Positions 9,871 to 17,202 of a stretch of DNA of 34,001 nt are shown here, piece by piece (position 1 is the first letter of the stretch; the number at the start of each line of letters is the position of its first letter). A program made the position numbers and the translations under genes. The notes below the pieces were generated by a model. That model was not told the DNA's origin. It did no database searches and saw only the letters and a program-made list of their open reading frames with translations. Origin of the DNA: Eubacterium sp. MSJ-13 (GTDB lineage Bacteria > Bacillota > Clostridia > Lachnospirales > Lachnospiraceae); NCBI RefSeq assembly GCF_018918235.1, contig NZ_JAHLQE010000100.1, positions 1-34,001 of the forward strand. Reading direction: 5' to 3'.

Positions 9871-9925
9871 GTAATTTAAGTAACTTACTCTAATATATGA
9901 TAATTAACAAAAATATTAAATTCCT

Positions 9926-10138
9926 TTAATAAATACCATTTTTATGTGCTTTCTCTTTGAAGTTATCAACCATTTCCTGTTTATCTCCCCACTGATAACC
10001 TCTTGCCTCCATTTCATTTACTTTATCCATAGCTTCACGCTGTCTAGTTTTCACTTCTTCTTCAAATTCTTCGTTGCGCTCTTCAATAAAGTCATTCGCA
10101 CTCTCTAAAAAATTGCGTGCACTATTCCAAAATCCCAT
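9926..10138 (-). CDS. Small acidic helical protein, unknown
   Basis: A 70-residue protein, not recognised. It is strongly charged and predicted helical: WNSARNFLESANDFIEERN, then a Glu/Lys-rich helix with heptad-like spacing (EEEVKTRQREAMDKVNEMEA), so a coiled-coil or amphipathic partner helix is likely. No signal peptide or membrane segment. AGGAGG lies 9 bases before the ATG, directly after the stop codon of the upstream zinc-motif gene 14 bp away, so the two are surely co-transcribed and maybe translationally coupled. Confidence 0.75.
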   Translation of the reverse strand: MGFWNSARNFLESANDFIEERNEEFEEEVKTRQREAMDKVNEMEARGYQWGDKQEMVDNFKEKAHKNGIY

Positions 10139-10152
10139 TTTTATAATCCTCC

Positions 10153-10320
10153 TTATTCATCATCTTCTGCTTTTCCTGTTCCATTACATTCAGGGCAGAT
10201 ATGAACCCCTTTTCCTAAACACATGGGACAGTCCTCATCTGCATATTTTTTGCCACATCCTCCGGTACAATCACACTCGACAATACCTGTACCTCCACAA
10301 TAACCACATTTATGCTTCAT
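10153..10320 (-). CDS. Stand-alone DnaJ-type cysteine-repeat microprotein
   Basis: A 55-codon gene with a perfect AGGAGG ribosome site 9 bases before the ATG. It is almost entirely made of DnaJ zinc-finger repeats: CGYCGGTG (5-12), CDCTGGCG (16-23, a C-x-C variant), CPMCLGKG (31-38) and CPECNGTG (42-49), ending in an acidic tail. In DnaJ four C-x-x-C-x-G-x-G repeats bind two zinc ions and hold unfolded protein; here there is no J domain and no peptide-binding domain. It probably folds around one or two zinc ions; the function is unknown, possibly a chaperone adaptor or redox/zinc sensor acting with the helical protein downstream (inference). Confidence 0.82.
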   Translation of the reverse strand: MKHKCGYCGGTGIVECDCTGGCGKKYADEDCPMCLGKGVHICPECNGTGKAEDDE

Positions 10321-10354
10321 AATCTTTTTCCTCCTTATTTTTATTTTTCATGTT

Positions 10355-10383
10355 TATATATTAGTGTATATGTTTTTTCCCAA
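10355..10383 (-). promoter_or_regulatory. Promoter for the small zinc-motif operon
   Basis: On the minus strand TTGGGA (10378-10383), a 17-bp spacer and TATATA (10355-10360), about 35 bp before the start of the cysteine-repeat gene. Confidence 0.5.
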
Positions 10384-10389
10384 AAAGTC

Positions 10390-10406
10390 TTATGCTGTCA
10401 GCATAA
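10390..10406. promoter_or_regulatory. Perfect 17-bp dyad, candidate operator between divergent genes
   Basis: TTATGCTGTCAGCATAA is two perfect 8-bp half sites around one central base. The centre is too short for an RNA hairpin, so it looks like a site for a dimeric DNA-binding protein. It lies 7 bp above the leftward -35 box and about 50 bp above the rightward -10 box, where it could act on both promoters. Confidence 0.5.
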
Positions 10407-10434
10407 TACACACCATTTTATGCCTTTTTTCTAA

Positions 10435-10463
10435 TTCCAATTTAAACATACATCTGCTATACT
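10435..10463 (+). promoter_or_regulatory. Extended -10 promoter for the Ser/Thr kinase operon
   Basis: TGC directly before TATACT (10458-10463) forms an extended -10 element. The -35 position holds only TTCCAA. The start codon is 31 bp further on behind AGGAGG. Confidence 0.45.
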
Positions 10464-10493
10464 ATATATAGATTTTGTCTAGGAGGGGACGCT

Positions 10494-12521
10494 ATGATAA
10501 TGTATGAAAAAATATCACTTATATCAGAAAAAGATTACAATAAAGTATGGCTGGCAAATATAAAAAATTCTGATACATTAGTTGTCGTAAAAGAACTCTC
10601 CCATGCAAATACAGATGTTTTGGAATCTATTGCTTCCATAAATGATATACATATTCCGCACATTTTATCGTATGAAACAACTGGCGATATCACAACGGTC
10701 GTGGAAGAATATATATCCGGACTTACGCTTGATAATTATATCAATGAAAAACAATTGTCAGAAGCAGAAATTATCCAGCTCATCTCACATGTCTGTGATG
10801 GTCTCAAGATAATTCACAGCCAAAATCCTCCTATTATACACAAGGATTTAAAGCCCTCAAATATCATTGTATCTTCAGACGGTATTGTTAAGATAATAGA
10901 CTTTGATGCTGCCAGAAAATACAAAGAAAACGCTGATACTGATACCTGCCATCTAGGAACTGCAGCATTTGCCTCTCCTGAACATTATGGCTACTCGCAG
11001 ACAGATGAAAGAAGCGATATTTATTCCTTAGGCGCTGTTATGTACGAATTATTTTCTGGCAAACAGCTTCCAAAAGTCTCTGCCAAAAAAACTTTCGATG
11101 CAGATGAATTGTATAATTCAACGAATACGCTCTCAAAAAAGCTGATTCATATAATTCAAAAATGTACCATGTTCAACCCTTCTGCAAGATATCAGAATAT
11201 AGATGAATTGCAGCATGAGTTAAACAATTATAATAAATATCCCAAAAAACTGTTTATAGCCAGTGCAATTACAGCACTTGCACTATTTTGTCTCGCAATA
11301 GGTTTTGCTATATTTACAAATCACAGAAATAAGGCTATCAGTGCAGAACATATAACCACAAATGCACCGACTTCGGAATCCGCTTTAAATGATGCATCTT
11401 ATCAGCCAGAAACCCCAACAGATATATCTGACACAGCTATGCCTGTATCCACTTCACCTGATAGAGCTGATAAAAATAATACAAAAAGCATAGCAGATGA
11501 ACAAAACTCTGGCAAAATAACTAAAAAAACTACGAAATCACCTGATGATAAAACAAAAAATTCATCAAAAAGCAAAAAGTCTGATGCAGATAAAAGCACA
11601 AAATATGCCAAAAAGGTAAACAATAATAAATCTATCAGCATTAATAAAACAAACGAAAATATTAAAAAGACAACAGCAGATAAAAATACTATTCAAGGCA
11701 AAAAGACTACAACAGATAAAAATACTGTAAAAAACAAAAAAACTACAGCTAATAAAAAAACTGCACAGAGTAACAATAATAAAACTAATACAAACACACC
11801 TGCCCCAAATAAAACAACAACGCCTGAACTCTCCTCACCTGTAACTGTTGATCTTACAGGAAAGATTGGCTACTATCTTGATTCCTATAACAATGAAACA
11901 GGAAGTTCAATAATGTTTGTATTCTTTTATTTGAGAAATAAACCTTCATTAACACCTTTAAATGTAGGCTCAGATGTATTAAACAAATATAAAGTACAAA
12001 AAGTTTATATTGAAGATACCACCACCGAAAATACCTATGCTGTTCCTGCAAAATACTGGTCACTTGTCCATAGCCAAATAGTAAAAATATCAGATAAATT
12101 TTTATCTGTGTTAGAGCTTAACAACACTTATAAACTCATTCTCGATTGTGATAATGCATTTATAACTGCTAAAGTAAAGATTATAGAAAATCTGAATATG
12201 GTCACAGCACCATTTAACCAGTTTGGTATATCACCCGGATGTTTTGAATACCAGCCTGAAAACCCAGCAGCCCAGACATTTGCATTTGCCAATGCATATG
12301 GACGGACAATCACCAAAATTACAATTCCGGATTTAGACATTACTTTAAGCACTAAATATTACAGCATTGACCCTACAAACACATACATAACATTTAAAAA
12401 ATCATTCTTTAAGAAATTTTGTAACGGTTCAGATGTCACTGTGCATCTATACCATAATAAAGTAGCAAATATAAAAGACGATTTTGAATACTCAAATTTT
12501 ACCTTTTATACTCAAAACTAA
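10494..12521 (+). CDS. Membrane-anchored Hanks-type Ser/Thr protein kinase with repeat linker and outside domain
   Basis: 675 residues. Residues 1-245 form a eukaryotic-like kinase: ATP-binding Lys33 in VVVKEL, catalytic loop HKDLKPSN (116-123, HKD instead of HRD), metal-binding DFD (136-138, instead of DFG), SPE at 161-163 and DERSDIYSLG (171-180). The glycine-rich loop is poor, with no GxGxxG, so nucleotide binding may be atypical. One TM helix follows (about 252-275). Outside there is a ~160-residue Lys/Thr/Asn-rich disordered stretch with a 12-residue repeat (KKTTADKNT-type), then a ~230-residue beta-rich domain I do not recognise; no PASTA repeats. The architecture suggests an envelope signal sensed outside and passed to cytoplasmic phosphorylation. 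It is followed after 16 bp by a small HTH-like gene. Confidence 0.88.
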   Translation: MIMYEKISLISEKDYNKVWLANIKNSDTLVVVKELSHANTDVLESIASINDIHIPHILSYETTGDITTVVEEYISGLTLDNYINEKQLSEAEIIQLISHVCDGLKIIHSQNPPIIHKDLKPSNIIVSSDGIVKIIDFDAARKYKENADTDTCHLGTAAFASPEHYGYSQTDERSDIYSLGAVMYELFSGKQLPKVSAKKTFDADELYNSTNTLSKKLIHIIQKCTMFNPSARYQNIDELQHELNNYNKYPKKLFIASAITALALFCLAIGFAIFTNHRNKAISAEHITTNAPTSESALNDASYQPETPTDISDTAMPVSTSPDRADKNNTKSIADEQNSGKITKKTTKSPDDKTKNSSKSKKSDADKSTKYAKKVNNNKSISINKTNENIKKTTADKNTIQGKKTTTDKNTVKNKKTTANKKTAQSNNNKTNTNTPAPNKTTTPELSSPVTVDLTGKIGYYLDSYNNETGSSIMFVFFYLRNKPSLTPLNVGSDVLNKYKVQKVYIEDTTTENTYAVPAKYWSLVHSQIVKISDKFLSVLELNNTYKLILDCDNAFITAKVKIIENLNMVTAPFNQFGISPGCFEYQPENPAAQTFAFANAYGRTITKITIPDLDITLSTKYYSIDPTNTYITFKKSFFKKFCNGSDVTVHLYHNKVANIKDDFEYSNFTFYTQN

Positions 12522-12537
12522 AGAAAAGAGAAATACA

Positions 12538-12963
12538 ATGAAACAATCAACTGAAGAATTAAAAAATGAAATCACAAATTCTGACACACTTGAAAGCTGG
12601 TCAGAAGATAAAAAAGACTCTCTCGACGAGGTTACTTTAGCAGAATATTTAAAACGCATGCTTGAAATACATAACACCTCAAAAATGACGGTGATTACAC
12701 AGGCACAGCTTGACACAACATACGGTTACCAGATATTTCAGGGAAAAAAACATCCCAGCAGGGACATCCTGCTCAAACTTGCATTTGGCTTTCCATTAAC
12801 GGTCGATGAAACAAATCATTTACTTTATTACGGAAATGTAGGTTCACTCTATCCAAGAGTTAAAAGAGATGCGTATATCATGTTTGCACTTCATCAAAAG
12901 TATACGGTTATACAGACGAATGAATATTTATATACACATAATGAAAGGACGCTTTCAATCTGA
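12538..12963 (+). CDS. Small HTH-like protein paired with the Ser/Thr kinase
   Basis: 141 residues from the ATG at 12538 (AGAAAAGAG region upstream); an in-frame start at 12484 would overlap the kinase and is less likely. The first ~45 residues are acidic. The centre (TVITQAQLDTTYGYQIFQG, then HPSRDILLKLAFGFPLTVDE) has the helix pattern of lambda-repressor/XRE DNA-binding domains: recognition helix followed by the usual helix that starts with R-D-x-L-L-K-L-A. The tail is not recognised. It is the second gene of a two-gene operon with the kinase and may be its substrate or output (inference). Confidence 0.7.
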   Translation: MKQSTEELKNEITNSDTLESWSEDKKDSLDEVTLAEYLKRMLEIHNTSKMTVITQAQLDTTYGYQIFQGKKHPSRDILLKLAFGFPLTVDETNHLLYYGNVGSLYPRVKRDAYIMFALHQKYTVIQTNEYLYTHNERTLSI

Positions 12964-12985
12964 AAGCGTCCTGTTTCTTTTTTCT
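12946..12985 (+). terminator. Terminator overlapping the end of the HTH-like gene
   Basis: A perfect 11-bp stem (12946-12956 with 12962-12972, AGGACGCTTTC) around a 5-base loop, followed by a T-rich run to 12985. The TGA stop of the HTH gene is in the loop, so the last codons are also the terminator. Confidence 0.9.
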
Positions 12986-13903
12986 TTAAAACAAGTCAAG
13001 CATATTATCAAGATATATCTCCTCTCTCACATTAATCTGATACTCCGGCTTTGTCATATAATAAAGAAGAAATTCTAGAACAATTGCACTTCCAAGTCCA
13101 CGGCCTTCAATCTTAAAATTTGTAAATCCCATAGGAAGATAAATATTTTTTATATCGTCTGTTCCAATAAATGTCGGATTTTTCATTGCTTTTGAAAAAA
13201 GATAACCACTATCCGAGTCAGGTGCAGTACAATAATGTTCCAGACAGTTTTCCCCAAGATTTTTACGGCTTACCGTTTCATAACAGTATTTTCTATTCTT
13301 ACATCCAACAAAACAACATTCATTGCACAAAAATTCAACTTTATCTTTCTGCATCTGAGACATTGAACTTAATCTGTCAAATGATTTATTTAAACGAAAA
13401 TCAGGCACTACATAACTAAAATCTTCTCTATTTACTTCATTTAAAAAGTCATCAAAATCTGTCAGGACTTTTGTTGTTGAAGAAACAAAATATAAATCAG
13501 GATATTTGTCTTTCAGATAATTTAATAATAAATCTGAATGAACTATCACACCGTTTTTGCTATGTTTAACACTCTCAAATAAAGCACACAATTCGTTACA
13601 TTTTTTGTCATGGAGATGCTCTTCTCTAAGCAATGAATTGCTAAAAGTCAGTCTTGCCGATATCTCGTATTCCTGCATTAATGCAATAACTTCCTGTGCA
13701 TCATATTCGCCAAATCCGGTACGACCACCACCCCATATACAATCTGCCGGAGCACCGTATATAGAACCAATCTCGCACCAGTCGTAAAAATATTCCCTGT
13801 GTTTGCGGAATAAATTTAGAAATCTGCGGTATAACTCGTAAAATTCAAATAATCCCGGAAGATGGTAATATACTGTTTCTTTTTTCAATGTTTTTCCTTT
13901 CAT
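12986..13903 (-). CDS. Cysteine-rich protein resembling peptidase U32/UbiU-UbiV family
   Basis: 305 residues, cytoplasmic. A cysteine cluster at about 193-228 (CNECCFVGCKNRKYC, later NCLEHYC) could bind an iron-sulfur cluster. Downstream, MGFTNFKIEGRG (near 262) strongly resembles the KIEGR motif of the U32 family, whose members (UbiU, UbiV, YhbU, RlhA) use a 4Fe-4S cluster in oxygen-independent hydroxylation of quinones or RNA. The N-terminal half reads as alternating strands and helices like a TIM barrel. It is shorter than most members, and which cysteines ligate the cluster is unclear. It stands alone and converges on the kinase operon; the minus-strand side of the shared hairpin has only a weak T run. 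Confidence 0.5.
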   Translation of the reverse strand: MKGKTLKKETVYYHLPGLFEFYELYRRFLNLFRKHREYFYDWCEIGSIYGAPADCIWGGGRTGFGEYDAQEVIALMQEYEISARLTFSNSLLREEHLHDKKCNELCALFESVKHSKNGVIVHSDLLLNYLKDKYPDLYFVSSTTKVLTDFDDFLNEVNREDFSYVVPDFRLNKSFDRLSSMSQMQKDKVEFLCNECCFVGCKNRKYCYETVSRKNLGENCLEHYCTAPDSDSGYLFSKAMKNPTFIGTDDIKNIYLPMGFTNFKIEGRGLGSAIVLEFLLYYMTKPEYQINVREEIYLDNMLDLF

Positions 13904-14097
13904 GATAAATAAACTATTTAATTACTATTCACAACTTTATCATAGCTACCATGCCGTTTTTTCTGTTTTGATAAGGCTATCAATATCCATATATGCGTTT
14001 TAAAATCCTAATACTCCCCAAATGTATTTTTTACTGCTCAAAAAGTATTATTTATATTATAATATATTTAACATTATATTCTAGTGAACATATGGTT

Positions 14098-15000
14098 TCA
14101 ATAATATAATATATAATTAATTAACTCTTTCGTCACCTGATCAAACCATACAAATAATTCTTCACCATTTTTAAGCCTTAAATTAAATAAAATTCCACAT
14201 CTGCAAAATACACGATTTCCATCACTATTATTGTAATATGTGCCTATCTCACTGTCTACTGCCGCACCCAAAACTTTATATTCATTATCCTTACATAAAT
14301 TGTAAGATGTTAGCATATTGTTTATCACAGCTTTATACTGTTTATGATATGCCTGTTTCAGAATTTTTTTATGTTCTTTACTCATATTTTTCCAACTGAG
14401 ATTACTTCCCTCATTGTCTCTATATATCTTTTCAATATTATTCCAGCTTTTAGGTGCATATCCCAGTTTATTCGCATCATCGCATATAACTTTTTCACTA
14501 ATCTTTTCTTCTTTCGTCACACCGCTCTTAAAATTATCTCTACCGTAACCAATTATTTTTCCAATAGATGGTTCTATTTCATACACTTCATAATTATTAA
14601 GTTTATCAGAATTGTGAAGTTTCATATCAATATAATAATATCGTGTGGATGGATCTGAATAATCTCTATAATTTATTCCATTTGCTTTATCATTCCACTC
14701 AAAATCATCTTTAGCCCCCATGTTTTATATGATAATCTAAAGCTATTTTTTTGCCTCTTCAAAAGTAATTCCTCCTTCTATGTCAACTTGTTTTTGATTC
14801 TTCTGTTTTGGTTGAGTATTTTTACTGTCAGTTTTTTTATTTTCGGTCACATCATTTTTCTGCATATTTTTTTCTGTAAGAGAATATGTCTTACTTTCAT
14901 TTTTTTTAATGCCATAACCCAATATACCAGTCGCAATTAATATACACACCAAAATCACGGCAACCATACCAGCATTTTTAATCATTTTTTTATTCCACAT
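14098..15000 (-). pseudogene. PepSY-domain membrane protein split by two homopolymer frameshifts
   Basis: Two ORFs, 15000-14743 (85 aa) and 14721-14098 (207 aa), look like parts of one protein. The first has a TM helix at about 10-30 and a Lys/Asn-rich linker, and ends at the start of a PepSY domain (GGITFEEAKK). The second continues with the rest of the domain (GAKDDFEW..., YYYIDMKL..., YEVYEIEPSIGKIIGYGRD). Between them the intended reading, IALDYHIKHGA, appears only in another frame. It is regained by one extra A in the A7 run (T7 on plus, 14746-14752) and one less G in the G5 run (C5 on plus, 14715-14719). PepSY proteins often sit beside two-component systems and inhibit or sense outside the cell. 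Here the gene is third in such an operon, 64 bp after the kinase. Confidence 0.75.
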
Positions 15001-15063
15001 AAGCCTTTCCCCCTTAAATGTTTTTCATCTTGTAAACATATGATAATCATCAAAAGTTACATC

Positions 15064-16377
15064 TCAGGTATGAAAAGGTAATGAAATAGTAAATTCCGTT
15101 CCTCTGTCAATTTCTGATATAACAGACATACTTCCGTTATGAATATCTACAATCTGCTTACACAAAAACAAGCCAATTCCGGTACGACCTTCACTTCTTT
15201 CCCTCGCCTTATCAACACAATAAAAGGCCTCCGTTATGTGTTTTATATCATCCTTTTTTATACCACAGCCAAAATCTTTTACTGTTATCTTAATAAAATC
15301 TGCTCTGTTATTATTATCATTACAACCTAAATTACTATCTGAAAGCATAATCTGTTTATGACTATTATTTTGTTTGGAACTTTCCATAGTAAAATTTTTT
15401 TCCACAAAAATATTTATATATATTTTTCCAGCTTTATTGCTTGCATAAACTGCGTTTTGTATCATATTAACCATCAGACTTTCAAGCAAAATCATATTTC
15501 CATATATTTCATCAGCGGCTTTGTTAAATATCAATACAATATTTTTTTCCTCCTGTTTTTTATATTTTTTGTTTTTTAATATTTGTATAAGCTCGTCAGT
15601 CTTAAAACTATTTTTTTCTATTTCGGTATTCCTCATTTTAGCCATATCATTAAATTTATAACCAAGCATAGCTATATCATCATTCCCATATACTTTTACA
15701 CGCCTGCTATAATCTCCCGACTGCATATCAGAAACCGCTTCTGTCAATATCCTTATCGGCTTGAACAATCTTTGCAGCACAATCCATAATAAAATTGTCA
15801 TAATAAATGAAGTCAAAATACTTATATAGATAAATCTTTTTTTAAGAGTATTCCATGTTTTATCAAAATCTGACAAAGATTTTTCATACCAGATACTATA
15901 TGTCTTATGATTATAAACAAATTGTCCCGTCACTTTTGCAGTTGTTACTTTTTTTATTGAATAAATCTCTACCAGATATTTATAATCAGATTTAAAATTT
16001 TTTTCCTGCAATTTTCCTACATTGTCAGGATAAATCCCATCTTTATCAGACCAAAATTTTATGTAAGCATGTTGTCTGTCATAATATTGTTCAAACATTC
16101 GTATAATACGCTTCAATTGTTTTTCTTCAAAACGGTTTTCATTTGATAAAAACTCCATATTTCTTTTTACACCGGATTCCATTACCTTAAATTCTGCTAA
16201 TGCCTGCTTTTGCTGCTCAGCTATATCCCTCTGATATACTGTGTGAAACACCAGATATACCACTCCATACAAAAACACTATAGATATAATCATACAAATA
16301 ATATATATCTTTTTCCATAATTCCACCGCAGACACTTTACTACGAATTTTCAAAACAAAATATAAGAATTTTTTCAA
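15064..16377 (-). CDS. Sensor histidine kinase that has lost its histidine (DHp) domain
   Basis: About 437 residues. TM1 about 26-47, an outside domain to 183, TM2 184-204, HAMP 205-248 (LFKPIRILTEAV...GYKFNDMA), then directly MRNTEIEKN, which normally follows the second DHp helix, and a complete HK ATPase: N310 in MIQNAVYAS, DFGCGI (370-375) and GRTGIGLFL (399-407) (numbering from a TTG at 16383). The whole H-box segment (HELKTPLT-like), about 70 residues, is absent, with an in-frame join near 15640. It can probably bind ATP but not phosphorylate itself. The start is TTG; I prefer the one at 16377, placed 7 bases after GGAGG, overlapping the end of the regulator gene. Expressed or not, it is no longer a normal kinase. 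Confidence 0.85.
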   Translation of the reverse strand: MKKFLYFVLKIRSKVSAVELWKKIYIICMIISIVFLYGVVYLVFHTVYQRDIAEQQKQALAEFKVMESGVKRNMEFLSNENRFEEKQLKRIIRMFEQYYDRQHAYIKFWSDKDGIYPDNVGKLQEKNFKSDYKYLVEIYSIKKVTTAKVTGQFVYNHKTYSIWYEKSLSDFDKTWNTLKKRFIYISILTSFIMTILLWIVLQRLFKPIRILTEAVSDMQSGDYSRRVKVYGNDDIAMLGYKFNDMAKMRNTEIEKNSFKTDELIQILKNKKYKKQEEKNIVLIFNKAADEIYGNMILLESLMVNMIQNAVYASNKAGKIYINIFVEKNFTMESSKQNNSHKQIMLSDSNLGCNDNNNRADFIKITVKDFGCGIKKDDIKHITEAFYCVDKARERSEGRTGIGLFLCKQIVDIHNGSMSVISEIDRGTEFTISLPFHT

Positions 16378-16379
16378 GC

Positions 16380-16953
16380 TCAAACCTCCAGTCTGTATCC
16401 AACCTTGATAACCGTCTTTATCTCATTTTCCCATCCGAGCTTTTTTCTCAGTTTTTGTATATGAACATCTACCGTTTTAGTCTCACCCTCATAGTCATAC
16501 CCCCAAGCCAGTTCCAAAAGTTTCTCTCTGGAAAGTGCAATATTTTTATTATGAATAAGCGTTTCCAGCAGGCAAAATTCCCTGTGTGCAAGTGCCACTT
16601 CCTCACCCGCTTTTTTAACCGTTCTTTTATCCAAGTCCACAGTTACATCTTTTAACTTAAATGTCCGCTCGCCCTTGTGACTTCTCCCTAGGACAACATC
16701 TATCCTTGCAATAAGTTCGAGCATCTCAAATGGCTTAACAATATAATCCTGAGCGTCCGGGCAGCATAACATCCAAAATAATAAGGTCAATTGGCAAGTT
16801 ATTTTTATTGTTTATTATATTGTGTTGTTCCATGACCTCATCAATCTCCGCCCCCGAAAAACATTGAATAACGGTGTGTCCAACAAGAGTTAAATTCATT
16901 TTTATAAGTTCATTTATATGTATGTCATCCTCAACAACCAAAATATTCGCCAT
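16380..16953 (-). pseudogene. OmpR/PhoB-type response regulator with a frameshifting deletion in the receiver
   Basis: Two overlapping ORFs in different frames make up one gene. From the ATG at 16953 (AGGAG 6 bases before) the receiver reads ANILVVEDD, then LIILDVMLPGRSG with the phospho-acceptor Asp, and stops soon after at 16735. The other frame resumes at AQDYIVKPFE (conserved Lys) and carries a complete winged-helix domain (LAHREFCLLETLI, KTVDVHIQKLRKKLG, KVGYRLEV). About 40 residues between LPG and the AQDYIVKP segment, with the conserved Thr/Ser, are missing. The two readings share GCTCAGGATT at the join, which suggests deletion between short direct repeats. First gene of the operon with the broken kinase and PepSY protein. 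Confidence 0.85.
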
Positions 16954-17089
16954 AGCAATCTCCTGTTCTGTGTTATCTATCATATACTTGTGCTTATTTT
17001 TTATAGCAGCATAAAAATTTATATTTTGATTATAACATAAAGAAGTAATGAACCCGTAAAGTAATAAATCTATATAAATATCATTAAAA

Positions 17090-17129
17090 ATACCGCAGGC
17101 TCACTAATTTTAGCAATTCTGCGGTATTA
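17090..17129 (-). terminator. Terminator after the Rpn-family gene (repeat family member 1)
   Basis: AATACCGCAG pairs with CTGCGGTATT around a 20-base middle that itself contains CTCACTA and a partial inner stem. On the minus strand it is followed by TTTTT. Its sequence is related to the hairpins at 18326 and 20374. The rest of 16984-17202 shows nothing else. Confidence 0.8.
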
Positions 17130-17202
17130 ATCATATAATCACTGTATTTAATTCATTTTAAGTAATGGCTGTGTGTGCAGTATTTGAACACCACAGGGAT
17201 AC

